From Phaseolus vulgaris (Eukaryota > Streptophyta > Magnoliopsida > Fabales > Fabaceae): a stretch of 64,000 bases of DNA. This document shows, in pieces, positions 1 through 12,900 of this stretch (positions are counted from its first letter, which is position 1; each line of letters begins with the position of its first letter). The notes beneath the pieces were generated by a model. The model saw only the letters and a program-made list of their open reading frames with translations, did not search any database and was not told the DNA's origin. The translations under genes were made by a program, and so were the position numbers. The DNA lies in the NCBI RefSeq assembly GCF_000499845.2, contig NC_023751.2, forward strand, positions 27,699,862 through 27,763,861. The letters are read 5' to 3'.

Positions 1-1428
1 TTAACCCTAACTAAACCAATTGAACTTGATGGTGATTGATTTGGATTCGGATTTGTGATGTATAAATCCAATAAATACCACTTCCTTTTAGTACTGTGTT
101 ATTTTTGTCCACCAATTATATTTAAAGTAAAGTTGATGATGCCAATGTGTAATTATAAATTTTTAATTATTTATTATGACTAAATATTACTTTAACTCCT
201 TTAGTTATTTAATTTGCATTTTGTTGCATTTTTTAAAGTTTAAATTTAGTAATTCATGTTTTAATAAAGATTTATTTTGGTAATTTTTAATGTTAAATTA
301 CTTAACAAGGTTGATTGACATGTTAAAAAAAATCCTTAAATAAAAATCATTTTAATAACAAAAAAATAATTAATTTACATATTAACTAAATTATATAAAA
401 TTTTAAAAACTAAAAAAAAAATCATTGATATCTGAATTAGATTTTATTATTGATAAATAATTTTTATTATTATAACATCTTATTTCATCATTAAATTTGG
501 AACAAGACTCACGTACCCTGGACTCCCCAGCATTATTTATTATTATTATTATTATTACTATTATATATATATATATATAAATAAAAGAACCAATATTTTA
601 TATGCAATCTTACTTTTGAAAAAAATATAATATAAGTATTTGATGAGAAAAAAATTGGAGAGAATGGAAGAGAACTTGAAATGGAGGTAAAGAAAGAAAA
701 TTAAGTGAATGTTTATATATTTAGGAGTTAAATATGTTTTTTTGTCCATCTATTATTATATAAAATTAATTTTAGTTTTTGATATAAACTTTACATCATA
801 CAAGTGTTTGTATTATGAAAACTATTGGAATGAGACATTTCGTATCTGAAATTGATTCAATTTGAGGTTTTATTTCATCTACTCAACTAATTGGAAGTAA
901 GTACATTAGGCATCAATCTACAATAAAAATAACAACGAATTTATAAAAAAAAATCTAACAATCTTTAAAAACACCTAACAATCATTTCACACATAGAATA
1001 ATTCATTTCAATCATTTTCATTCTACAAGTATCTGGATGTATCTAAAGTTTGGACCATGGATAAAAATCAATTTTGTGTTATTGTATAAGGACCAAAAAC
1101 ATATTTAATTCTATATTTATTATATGAAAAAAAATACTAAAACTAAATATGATTAATTCATTTATCAAATATTTTATTATAATTTTTTAAATTACATAAA
1201 CTTATTTATTAAATTATATAAATTAGTTTACACAAAATTTTATTATAATTTTACAAAATTTATTTATTTATTTAACATATATCACATGTCTTTATTTTAT
1301 ATATTTTACATATTTTCATTAGTTTACAAATATTTTATTTATTTACACATGGATTTATATAGCTTATAAATGTGTATAATTAAAAAATTATATGATGAAT
1401 AAATTGATATTTTAAGTATTCCTGTTTG
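1..1428. other. AT-rich intergenic DNA with microsatellites
   Basis: No gene or recognisable coding remnant was found here. The stretch is extremely AT-rich, with a TTA/TAT trinucleotide run at about 536-557 followed by a TA dinucleotide run at about 562-580. The only open frame (561-749, minus) is a Phe/Ile/Tyr/Lys-rich product of base composition. Confidence 0.7.
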
Positions 1429-1533
1429 TTAAGAAGTTGACTTTAAGCCTAACTCAACCCCATAAAACCAATTTATAAGGTTGAGGTTTGCACCCACTTA
1501 TATACAATGAAATGTCCTTATCTCTCTCCAACA
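1429..1533 (-). mobile_element. TRIM-family LTR fragment (solo LTR)
   Basis: Read on the minus strand, this begins TGTTGGAGAG and contains ATATAAGTGGGTGCAAACCT, then a diverged GGTTTTATGGGGTTGAGTTA and a CTTCTTA end. The same order of blocks is seen in both LTRs of the complete TRIM element at 38711-39043. No primer-binding site follows it, so it is most simply a solo LTR or truncated copy. It lies downstream of the HIPL1-type gene. Confidence 0.75.
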
Positions 1534-2278
1534 CTGTTTTCATACAATAAATATAAACAAGCCCTATTCCCCTCTTCTTCTTTCTTATTTTCTTAAATAT
1601 TTCTCTATTTCTTTTTTCATCATATAATTATGTATGTAGTATTATTTATTTTAATACTAATATATATATATATAATTTATAAATTAAAATAATAAAAATC
1701 ATTTTGTGCAATTGTAATATTTGAGAAATCAAAAACTACAATCAACCCATATAAAAGTAATGCTATAAATAAAATATTTTTTTCTATTATAAATCAAAAG
1801 ATAATAATATACATGCTTTTTCTTTTGAAACACACCTATTATACACATTTTCTTTGTTTTTATTTTTCTCCTCTTATCACATCATATATCCTATCAACTT
1901 ATGTTATTTTCTTTATGTGTTTATTTGGATGGAAGAACAGAGAAAGAGAGTAAGAAAATCACTATTTGGATTAATACGGGAAGAAGTGATACGAAATAAA
2001 TTTTAGAAAAACACAGAAAAAAATGAGAGTTATTTTACAAGTTTGTAGGCAACACTGAAGAGATTTGTGCAAGTTTATACCTAATTAAATATGTTTTAAA
2101 GATAATTAATTATATGTAAATGAAATATATATATAAAGCAGATTCTGTAACTCAGCTAAGTTATCTCATTTATTAAAGCAAAAGCAAGGAAACACAAATG
2201 AAGAAAAAGCAGAAGAAATTGTAAACATCTTCTTAAAATCTCCATTACTACATAATGTACAATGATCATCAGATCACC
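1534..2278. other. Intergenic DNA and 3' flank of the HIPL1-type gene
   Basis: No independent gene is seen. The right part (about 2100-2278) must include the 3'UTR of the minus-strand HIPL1-type gene, whose stop codon is at 2279-2281. The rest is AT-rich with a TA run near 1660-1672. Confidence 0.55.
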
Positions 2279-5200
2279 CTACATAAAATCCAATAAAATC
2301 AACAACAAAAATGAGCATTGCAAAAGCAGATACAGAGAGAGGACACTCCAACGTGTAGCATGAGAAGGAGAAGGAGAAGGAGTTGGTGTTGTGGTGTTTG
2401 TGGCCTTTTCCTGCGAGCAAGCATAACTGCAACGACTTGGACGAACAACTCGGTAGACGCCACTGCTTGCAAGGATATAAACATCCTTCTTGTTGTCTTC
2501 ACCAAATGAGAAGATGTAGCCTAAAGCAGGAAGGGAGTTTCCAGGTGAAGACTCGCACTGTATAGGAGAATCACGTGCACAACTGAAGGGAATTCTGCTG
2601 CTGTTGAAATTTCCACTGTTTTGTGGCTCCTCTATGGCTGCCCATATTGCACCAGCATATAGATCGCCATACAGGTACCTGAAATTCAGTCATTCAATAG
2701 TAAGTAATGTTCATGCTGCATAGGTACTCAAATTTGCGGTATATAATTATATCTGATAGGAATCTCACATCAATTAGAAATAAGAACCTTTCATATTATA
2801 TAAGTGGGTGCAAACCTCACTTTATGAACCGATTTCATAAGATTGAGTTAGATTTAAAATTTATTTCTTAATAATATCAGTAAAGTAAATTGCACATCCT
2901 TGAGTGAATGATATCTCCTTTCTAACTAACACTTTTACCTTCACAAGCTACAATTAAAGACTTTACTTAAAATAACTGAATTTAGTACCATTTAATCCTA
3001 AAACATATGTGTGGATTCATAAAAAAATTTATCACTAATGAATCATGAACAAACTTATATAAGAGATCAAGACATCACTTATATAAAGCAAATGAAAACT
3101 GCAACCTAATGGATCTACTGTTTGTGCTTGGGATAATTTGCTCCAATATAGGTCAGTCTAGGAACTAAGTCTCCACAAACTTGTCTAAGGTAAAATAAAA
3201 GCTCTAAATTGTCGTCATAGTTGTGGTTTTGTTGATATCTTTGACCTTGCAAGAAATTAATGAAAGATATAGTCAATGTGATCATAATTATGATCAACAC
3301 AAGAAGTCTCAAATTCGAAATGCCAACTGAAGTTGTCATGGATTATTTTCTAAAAGCTTAGACAAAATTATAATATGATATATTCGACAAGCTGCATTAT
3401 TTGGAAGAAGCTTATTTACCTTCCAGTCATGCAAGGATCAGTGGTAGATCGATAGACATATCCTCCAGTGATGGATGCTGATCCTTCATTCTTGTTTAAC
3501 TCAGAATGGTTGTATCCCGCTATTGGGAAAATTGGATTTATGGAACCTACGGAAGTATTTCCTCCAGGTGATTGTGCAGGGTGGAAGAGATAGGGGCCCT
3601 CGTATACACGCCAGCCATAGTTTCCACCCTTTGTGATGAGATCCACCTCCTCATAAAGATCCTGAAAATCAATTATGTAACTGAGAATGTTCCACTCACA
3701 AAATTTGGTAACACTCTTTATCCGAAACATTGCTAAGAATAGAGTAGAAGTTGAAATCTAGTTATACATTTTTATATTCATGCTTTCTTAAGAGTTCTTT
3801 GTCTTGAAGCACAACAAACTTCAACCTGCCTTGGGATTTAACATTAATGCAATTATACTAAATAAATGCGTCAATGGCTCCATGTTGGAATGTTAACAGT
3901 TCTGCAATCACTGTACAGAAGATCTATTGATGACGAGCCAGTTTTATAGAGCTATTCTAGATATGATTAAAGGATCGTAATAGTCAGGTTGGTGCTTGTT
4001 ACTTGTATTTTTACAGTTTTCAATAATCAAGATGATCAAGGATCAAAATTTAAGGAAAAGAATATCTCAAGTTTCTCTAACGGAAAAATTTGGCACCTAT
4101 GTCTAACTTAAGAAATGCACATTTTGGTCATGGCTAGTCACAATGCCTTAATGTTGTGTAAAGTGGTTGTATAAGGGAACAGACCACAAAATTGTTTTCG
4201 GATACGCATTTCACAAACCTGTCCAGCATCTGCACAAAAAAAGTAGGAAGGTCTTTCTGCATCAAAACTGCAGCGCCAAGGATTCCTCATTCCTAAGGCC
4301 CATATTTCAGGCTGCAGATCTTTTTCTTCGCTAAATGGATTGTCATTTGGAATGGAGTAGTTACCCCAAAGTCCGAGTTTGCTAATTTCTGCTGCACCTG
4401 AAGATTAAAGATAGATACTTAGACGTCAAAGCCAAGAGTAACAAAAAAGTTCGCACGTTACAGGAGTGCATGAGAAGGTGTAATCTTGAGCACACGTGCA
4501 TTAGTTGTATTCCAAAAATTAGATCTTCTTGTGTCACTAAATACACTCCCCATATATATGATCACTACTTACTTGGGATGTTGTCTATATCAAGCCTCAT
4601 AATCTTTCCAAGCAATGATTTCTTGTTTTGTGCAAAATTGTAAGGATCACCTGCTCCTCCTCCATATCCCATCATTAAGTATAAATATCCATCATCAGGT
4701 CCAAAGAGTATTTGACCTCCATGTTGAGATGAAAATGGGAGCCCCATGGTAAATATTCTTCTCACCTCAGTTGGTTTAGCACTTTCCACCTGAAAAACAT
4801 GAACACCATGGTGTATATTCATTGAAAACTCTTAAATGGAAACTATTTTTCTATGTGTGAAGAGATGTGTACCGAGGAAGGCTGAGATCCAGAGCTATTA
4901 GCAGAATACTCTGCAATAACAGTTTGATACTGGCATGGCTGGGCACCATGATCAGTTTCTAACTTCGATGGGTCACAGTTAACATCTGAATTACAAGAAC
5001 ATCTTCCATTACATCCTGACCACTTGGACTTATCACATGTAAATGAAGCAAAGAATCGTCCATTTTTAGCAAAATCTGGATGAAATGCCATGCCCATCAT
5101 TCCAAATTGAGTATCAAAATAAACTTGATCCGTTAGATCAACAAAAGGACTTGATTCATCAAGCTCAATTGTTCCTCCTGATCCCTCTTCCGGAAGTGTT

Positions 5201-6526
5201 GCCAGCCAAACCTTGCCCATTTGGTTAGAGAAGAATGCCCGGTTAGAGCCATCAGGATGAGCCACCATGTTGAGAAAAGATCCATTATCAATTCTCTCAA
5301 GGCACAAGCCACGAGGGGGAGTTATAGAGGTCTCAGTTTTATTCAGTGAGACAGGTTCCCCTTCAAAGCACACTGATGAATTATCAGATGCTCCACCAAA
5401 TGCAGTGCAAAAGTCTGTTTTGGACTGCCATAAATCAGTGAGTTTGGTAGCATTGGCGTGAGCAGGTGCTCCTGCTTGACCTTGTAATGAAGGGGCAAAT
5501 GGAGAATTCACTATGGATACATCTTTGCATGTGTTCCATACTTCAGAACAAAAATCTTCTACTTCTGTCTTTGACTGAGAAGAATTTGCTGGTACAGTGG
5601 AATTGCAAAGCACAGGAACTGATCTAGCTGAGGACTGAACAGTAAATAGCTCCGCTGAAAATGGGTCGCACCTCTACCAACAAAAGGGTATCAAAGCAAT
5701 TAATCCAAGGCAGAAGTCAATATGGATGTCTTGTTTTTTATTTATTCCTGCTTTAAGAAGTTATTATTATGAATAGAAAAGTGTAACAGTGGTCTCTAGC
5801 TCAATATATTGATAAGATAATTATAGCTTCAAGAGAACTACAGCAATAACTATCCCCTTTCCATACATGAAATTTTATTAAAAAGTTTAGATCTTAAAGA
5901 AATGTAAAGTGCACTATCCATCCATGAACATATGATAAGGAAGTTATTAATTTGACCTGAAATATGGGTGTTCTGGAATGATATGTGATGGGTTGATTTT
6001 TGTTTCGATCCATCTCAAAATTAAGACCAATAACGTATTCATTAATTCTAGATTGCTGCTTAATGCAACGTATTAAACGTGAAGAAGTTGTGAGTATACC
6101 ACCAGTTTAGGGGCAGAGAAAAAGGACAATTTTCTGGGTCCTTATCTAAAGACAAAGTTTTGGGAAAATCACAAAATCTTACCGCACAGAGTATTGATTT
6201 CAAAATGGAGGCACAGCCAGGATCAGATACGTTGTTCACTTGGAATAGCTTCTGTATCTGTGCATCTTCTGTGGAGTTGCAACACGTGCTTCCATTGTAA
6301 GGACAAAACTCAAGTGTCTTGTTCAGAGTAAGGGGTGCTCCTACAAGAAACAAACGATGAAAATTAATAACTAAAGGGTTGGAAATCCATTGACCAAAAC
6401 ATTGGCCAAAACAAGAAAAAAAGAGGAAAACTCACTGGAATCAACGCAAAGAGGGAGTGAAATTGAAGAGTCCAAAAGCAGCAGCAAGCAACAAAAGAAG
6501 AAGCTGATGGAAAGAACACCCTTCAT
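2279..6526 (-). CDS. HIPL1: HIPL1-like protein (Hedgehog-interacting-like, glucose/sorbosone dehydrogenase fold)
   Basis: Seven coding exons on the minus strand: 6436-6526, 6183-6340, 4873-5673, 4573-4789, 4219-4397, 3420-3661, 2279-2678. All junctions are GT-AG, phases match, and the sum is 2088 bp (695 aa), the usual length for plant HIPL proteins. Residues 1-25 are a hydrophobic signal peptide starting MKGVLSISFF. A Cys-rich region (CPYNGSTCC, RCDPFSAELF) is followed by the six-bladed propeller domain related to soluble quinoprotein glucose dehydrogenases, from about residue 190 to 590 (for example FGMMGMAFHPDF, FGPDDGYLYLMMGYGG, ALGMRNPWRCSFD, GGNYGWRVYEGP). The C-terminus has a Thr/Pro/Ser spacer and a terminal hydrophobic stretch ending LLLILLDFM, as in GPI-anchored proteins. 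It probably sits on the outer plasma membrane; whether the plant enzyme is catalytic and its substrate are not established. Intron 6 carries a TRIM LTR fragment. The start is the first ATG before the signal peptide. Confidence 0.95.
2755..2875 (+). mobile_element. TRIM-family LTR fragment inside HIPL1 intron 6
   Basis: The segment has the family blocks ATAAGTGGGTGCAAACCTCA, a diverged GATTTCATAAGATTGAGTTA and TTTCTTAATA, followed by ATATCAG, a decayed form of the primer site seen at 38809. It lies wholly inside intron 6 (2679-3419) in the opposite orientation to the host gene and does not disturb its splice sites. Confidence 0.7.
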
Positions 6527-7685
6527 TTCACCAAAGCAGTTGAAAGCTCCCTAAACCAATATCATCATCTCCACTTCAATCCAAGAACCCCAATTGGAAA
6601 AATACGACCTTTGGAGGCCAGTTGACTTGATAGAAAAAAAGGAACAGAATTGTTTTGAAAAATGCTCTCTGGGTTGTTAACTTTCTTGCTGTCATGCTCA
6701 CCTCTCTCTATCAAACTTCATTTTTAAAGTAACGCTTCTAGACACACAAACCCTTTCTATCATTGTCTTGAACTCCATTAGTCAACTCTCCCATGGTTTC
6801 ATTCAAACGCTCAATAAAAAAAGAAACTCCCTCAACCACCACAAGTAGAAAGACCCTTTAGGTGTCTCCCTTGCCCTGCCCCTTTTCACAACCATAATTT
6901 CTCGGATGGAAAAGGACAGGAATATAAAGTTATACATGTTTTCTTCTCCCCGCAGTTGACTTTTCCTCATTTATTGCTCGTGGTTTCAACTTCATTTATT
7001 TTCTAAAACAATTTACTAAGTTGAAAAAGAAAAGATGGAATATGCAAACACTTTCAAAGAGTCTCCAACACTCTGTTTGCATCGGGCAATGATAGATTTG
7101 GGATGATCCAATGTGTTTGGTTCCTTACTTTTAGATGAAGAAAACCTTCTGGGTTATTTTACATTAGTATTTTTCTTCATTATTATTTTTACCAAAACCT
7201 GACAAAAAAACATACAACATTGATTTTCCAAAACTCATAATCAATTATACCTTGTTTTTTTTTTTATGAATAATCAATTATGCATGTGCTACAATCTCTT
7301 ATATGCTATAATTGATTACAAATAAAATTTATAAAGAAAATCAATTATCCCTTTTATATAATTGATTATCTAATATTTTTTATTTTTTAAAATAAATTAT
7401 TTATTTTTAAATATATAAAATAAATTTATTTATATTATTAATTTAAATTTTGTAATATTATTATATTAAATATAATTAATTATCTAATATATAATCAATT
7501 ATATATTATAAGGTTAACTATATATATATATATAATAGAATTAAGTTAACATACGATCCATTATATATAATCGATTATATAATATAATATAATAAAAAAA
7601 TATTAAATATATTAAATATTAAATAAATTTATATAATAATATTAATTAAAAAAGTAAATATAAAAATTGTAATCATATTTAAATG
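6527..7685. promoter_or_regulatory. Upstream region of the HIPL1-type gene
   Basis: No gene is seen. This is the 5' flank of the minus-strand HIPL1-type gene. About 6527-7150 is richer in C/T tracts and less AT-biased than the DNA further out, as expected for a 5'UTR and proximal promoter. From about 7200 it becomes AT-rich, with several AATCAATTAT-like words. No single promoter element can be assigned with confidence. Confidence 0.4.
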
Positions 7686-8215
7686 TTAACTCTAATATGT
7701 TAATTCTAATTCTAATCTTAACTCTAATTTTAATCTATAATTCTAAATCTATCTTTAATCTAACTCTAATAATAATTATAACTCTAATCTTAATCTTAAT
7801 TCTATTTTTAATTTTAATTCTATTTTTAATCATAATTTTAAGTCTAACTTTAGTCTTAATTCTAATTTTAATTTTAATTTTAATCATAATTTTAAGTCTA
7901 ACTTTAATCTTAATTCTAATTTTAATTTTAATTCTAATTTTAATCATAATTTTATGTCTAACTATAATCTTAATTTTAATTTTAATCTTAATTCTAATTC
8001 TAATCATAATCCTAACTCTAACTCTGCACTAACTATTGTTGTTACTTTAACTCCAATCCTAATCACAACTCCCAACATTAATTCTAACCCTGGTCTTAAC
8101 CTTAACCCTAGTTATAAGCACAACTTCAATGGTAACCCTAGCTTTAATCTCTAACACTAATCTTAAACATAACCCCACCCCAACTTCAACCCTAATCTTA
8201 ATCCTAAATTTTATT
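7686..8215. repeat. Degenerate hexanucleotide array (TTAATY-type)
   Basis: Roughly 530 bp of near-continuous six-base words of the type TTAATT, TCTAAT, TTAATC, with longer units such as AAGTCTAACTTTAATCTTAA recurring at about 7840-7960. Toward the right end the words become C-rich (AACCCTGG, TTAACCTTAACCCTAG), resembling plant telomere words in places but with a six-base rather than seven-base period. The array keeps an Ile/Leu-rich frame open on the plus strand and an Ile/Lys/Arg-rich frame on the minus strand; both are artefacts of the period. Confidence 0.85.
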
Positions 8216-9139
8216 TTTAAATGAATAAATTATTTTATTCATAATCATCATTCGATAATGTTAAATATATATATATATATAACCAAAAATACATTTGATC
8301 AGAGTATATTACATTCAATCTCAAGTTTGAAAGCATTTAGCCGTTCATAATAGCTTCTTCAATCTTCATTCTTGATCAGAATTGCACAAGAAGGGTTGAT
8401 CTGAGCAAATTCTTCTCCTAAGAACAAAGTTTTCTTATTTTTCTCTCACTTACTTTCCTAAATCTCTCTTCACTTATGTGTTTTTAACTTTGTTCCAAAA
8501 TTTATTTAATGAAATGTAGCTCAAGCGAGTTAACCTAGCTTAGATTAGATCTTTCGGTGTTGTTTCAACTTGAGTGAGCAATTTTAGCCCGAGTTAGTTT
8601 AGTATTTTGCACCATTAACTTAATCTAGATAATTTTAGCTTGAGCTAAATCTTCTAGCTTGAGCAAGATGTTTCCTTTAAATTTCCTTCTTTACTTCTTC
8701 TTGTGATCCCATCTATAAGTCTTTGCTTTCTTTCTTTTTAATGTTTCACATTCGTCTGAAATTTACACAAAAATTGTGATTAAATTTCTTAGTTCGTTTC
8801 CTAGTTCAAAATATATAATCGAATTCAATAATTATCATATTAGGGTAATTTTCTAACATTAAGCAACAATTAATTTTCAAAGTGTTCAATTTTCTCAATT
8901 ATAAATACTATACATTGGCACTTATCAACTTGTTCTGGTACGCCCAATATAATTCCACATTGCTCAGGAGTCGAGACTAAGGGTAGTTTTTATACTCCTT
9001 CCTCCTCCAATCCACTAAGACGCCTTTTAAGGACAAAATTGTTACGGAACACTGACCTCCAAAATGAACAATACTTCGAATGCGGTGTTTGATCTAGCAA
9101 TGCTATCTCTCAAACTTGAGGTCGAACAAATCTTCTTCC
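8216..9139. other. Intergenic DNA, probable old repeat sequence
   Basis: No gene is seen. At 8515-8680 there are several words of the type CTTGAGTGAGC, GCTTGAGC and TTGAGCTAAA, which recall the TTGAGC-word repeats at 23.2, 55.2 and 58.5 kb, but the flanks do not match well enough to call another copy. The part from about 8940 to 9139 is less AT-rich and may be retrotransposon leader or LTR sequence. Confidence 0.35.
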
Positions 9140-9430
9140 ATTTTTTCCCGCATTTGGCCCCCACCGTGGGGCCCTGATAAAACTTTTCCCATGACCCCTA
9201 CAGAAATCCGGACATACACTCTTAATATGAGTATCCAATTAGGGATCCCCTCAGAACAAATGAGGAAGACCTACCTAGAACACAACAACACACTCAACCA
9301 AAAGCAAAGAAAAATAATGCAAGTTCAATAAAAGAACTAAAAACACTCAACCAAGAACACAACAACTCGCTCAACCAAGAGCGAAGCAAAAATAATACAA
9401 GTTCAATCAAGAACTAGAAACGCTCAACCA
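9140..9430 (+). mobile_element. Ty3/gypsy-like leader remnant with a tandem duplication
   Basis: TTTGGCCCCCACCGTGGGGC at about 9152 is a near copy of the TTGGCGCC...GTGGGG sequence that directly follows the 5' LTR in many legume gypsy elements. It is followed by a roughly 75-bp unit present twice (about 9276-9351 and 9352-9427), each with ACACAACAAC, CTCAACCAA and AAGTTCAAT. No coding domain survives. The assignment rests on the primer-site region only. Confidence 0.45.
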
Positions 9431-9529
9431 ATAGCATAACTAAAAACCAAATCCAAATGGGTCTAAATTGAACTCGTTCATCCTTCAAATTGATCCACTT
9501 GTACATCTTCTCGGATTCCGAGTTGTGGG

Positions 9530-9965
9530 AACTTATGTACATACCCCCAATTAAGACCGAGTACATTCAGACAATAACTGATTGTTTAATATTATGTTTA
9601 AGACACATAAATCAGATCATAAATCGATTATAGATTACTAGCCGTTATAGTTACTATTATAAAATCCATTTATATGTCATGATAATCATTCAATGTTTTT
9701 CTTAATGGTCTGAGTCCAACAAGACCTATAAATAGGTGACAACTCTCTCATTGAGGACACACCAAACTCTATTTTATACTCTTACTCTTAACTCTTCGTT
9801 AAGAATTTATCATTATTTTTGTGCTCCTACTGACTTAAGCATCAGAGAATCTTTTACAGATGAACCTCCCTCTCTCATTGCAGATCAACTGAAAGTTCGT
9901 TACTCGAGAAACACGTAGTCTTCACCGAGTTGCACTTAGGAACCCAAAGTTTACTAAACAATAGG
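9530..9965 (+). mobile_element. Ty3/gypsy-type LTR remnant
   Basis: The segment has the layout of a legume gypsy LTR: a TATA-like CCTATAAATAGGTGAC at about 9724, then a transcript-start-like CT-rich region, then CTACTGACTTAAGCATCAGA, a diverged form of the conserved GACTTGAGCGTCGGAG block of such LTRs, and a GCAGATC segment. Terminal dinucleotides and target duplications were not identified, so the ends are approximate. Confidence 0.55.
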
Positions 9966-12900
9966 AACTTGTAATTGTAATACCGGCTTTTTTATTTATA
10001 AAAAATATTAAGCAATTCAAAGGGAAAAACATAGCAATAATTTAAATATTTTTGCAAGAATTTTATGAATAGGATTTTGTAATTTATATCTCAAAATATT
10101 TATGAAATATAAAATCACAATATTTGAAAATAATTTATAAATTTATAAGAATTTATGATTTTTAAAAAATCACAAGTACTATGCATGTTTATAAAAAGCT
10201 TTAAAAGGATGTCATGATTAAAAAAAACCATAAATATATTTTAGTAATCAGCATGGATGATATTACAATATACAAAATAATATTTTATATTAGAAATTAG
10301 ATTACTCGTACATTATTAAAAATAGTAAATAATCACCTTCCTTTTATTTTTTTTCTTAATTTTTGTAAAAGAAAACTATGGCAATCACTATATATATTTA
10401 TAAAAATACAAATACAAATCTTACTTATCACTTATCACTTCTAATTTATATAATTTATTTTTTATATATTATCAACTTAAATTATTTCCATATAAACATC
10501 TAATAAGAATTTTCTAGTATTTTAACATGTTCCAGCATTCCATTTTTTTTAAAAACAATTCTCTATTGTTTTTTCTTTTTTATTTGTTGTTTTTCATATA
10601 ATTCTTAATAGCTACACTCATTGGTTGATAGTAAATGACATTTGTCAATTTGCTGAACTTCAGTTATGATAATATTATAATTAAAGGAAATAATGTTTAA
10701 AAGTTATCATTAAGCCGAAGAACAATACATATAAAAGAGAAATATTTATATATATATATATAATAACTCATAAATTGATTTCAATAGGAAACAACTTAGA
10801 ATAATAGAAAATAATTAGTTAGATGTAAAAATATATTATCATTACTGTTGAAATTTTGAAAAGTCTGATTGGAATAAAAAATCTTAATATTTAAGTGAGA
10901 TTTATTATTATTATTATTATTATACAAATAAAAGTCATACAATACAAAAATTTAATCAACAAAATAACGCATTAAAATTGATATGTTTTTTAATATTAAT
11001 TAATTTTTATAGTTTTTTAAAATTTCGGAGGAATATCATCAAACTTTACTTTAAAAAAAATAAATATAGTCTTTATTGAATATTATAAAAAATACTTTTA
11101 ATGTCTAAAAACCTTGAAAACTTAAAAAAACATTTTTTAAGAAAATATTTTAAAATCCAAAGTAAATATACCCTAAGTTTTATTTTTTCTAAAACTACCA
11201 AAAATTATATAAACAGATTTTTGACCTTCTAGCTCTTTACTAATTTTATGAACATTAGTAGTCAAAAGTTTGTTGAGGACATTTATTTGGTGGCGTGTTT
11301 CTTATGAGTGTAAAGAATAGAAACATCTTGCGTTCACATTTTATATTCATACGAATGGATCCACTTGCATTACCACTAACCAAATAAGAATAAGAGATAA
11401 AGAGTTGCAATTCAAATGTGACCATCCCACAATAATGCCATGGAAATGGATGAAACAAAATATAACAAGAGTGAGAGGTACCTTTACTTGAAATATAAAA
11501 AAATATATAATGGATTCAGTTAAAAATAATCAATTCACCTTTTGTGAATCGTCACTTACTAGAATCTCTCAAGGTTGGTATGAGTTGAAATTAATAATTT
11601 ATTATGATTTATTAAAATAAGTTAAACTGGATTAACACATTAAAATAGTTATATGGGCTGAAATTAATAATCAATAGGTTGGATTGACAAACTCACGTGT
11701 CAATTTTTAATTTTTTTTAATCTATTTATTTTATTATAATAATTGATATATTTTTTAAATTATAAAAAATATAAGAAAAACAATACAATTAAATCAAAAT
11801 TTAAAAATTTAATATCTAATAAAATAAAATAAAATAATAATATTTCAATAATAATAATAACGAATTCACATATTAACCTGAATTGTCAATTCAAACTATT
11901 CAAGCTGTCATACAATAGATACATTAAAAATAAGTTGACTTATTTAAATACTGGCTTTATTAATTATTTTATTTATTGATTATAATACAACTAAAATAGA
12001 TTTAATGGAGTTATCAACTTTTAGTAATACAATTAGGGTGTTTATTGTATATATAATCTACTTATGTATAGTTTGTGTTAATATATGGATTTTGGTCTAA
12101 TTCTTCCATATTTTTGTATTTTTTTTCTTTTTCTTTTTTTTAATAATATTTTTTTCATGTGATGACAGATAATTATTGTTTCTTGAGGTATCAGCTTAGC
12201 TGAGATGTTAAGTTGCAGAATGATGCCTAACAAAAAAATTTTATAAAAAAAAAATATCTAAAATATAAAATTTGATATACAAATCTATATAAATATATTT
12301 TAGATTTTTTTTAAATATCTTATCATACAATTATTAATATTCATGTTCGACACGAATATATTATTTGAAAAAAAATGTCTGAATCTCGTATCATCCTTAA
12401 AATTATAAAGATAAAGTAAGACAATAAAATCCAAAATGTTAAGTTACATAATTCTACAAACAAATAAATTAAACATTACCATTCAAACATTATAATATAT
12501 TCTAATTGTACAAAAAAATCAGAATACCAACCCATATAATTAAAAATAATAAAGAGTTATTACTCCAACTGAATTTAAATTCACTATATTTTTTTAATAA
12601 ATCCAACTTGAATCCATGGATAGGTATTGACCTATATAAAAAAGGCATATATGTCAGATGACATCACAACCAGTACTAATGTCATGCATGACACAGTGCA
12701 ATGCGGTCTCCAATAAGAGTATAGAAAAAGTGTGGCCACGTTTGGGATAAATTAATATTTTGCCATTGCTCATAAATTAATAATTAATAATAAGAGATAA
12801 AGTTGAAAGTAGTGGAATGATAAGAAAACTTTAAGTGTGAATTTACCAATATTTGTGGCACAACCACAACTGAAAGCTACATGTAAAATACTTTAGCTTT

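Noticed and set aside
1..20. TTAACCCTAA at the window start as telomere sequence
   Set aside because: A single telomere-like word with no repetition.
7697..8032. 111-codon Ile/Leu-rich frame on plus and 90-codon Ile/Lys/Arg frame on minus
   Set aside because: Both result from the six-base repeat period, which excludes stop codons; there is no domain-like composition.
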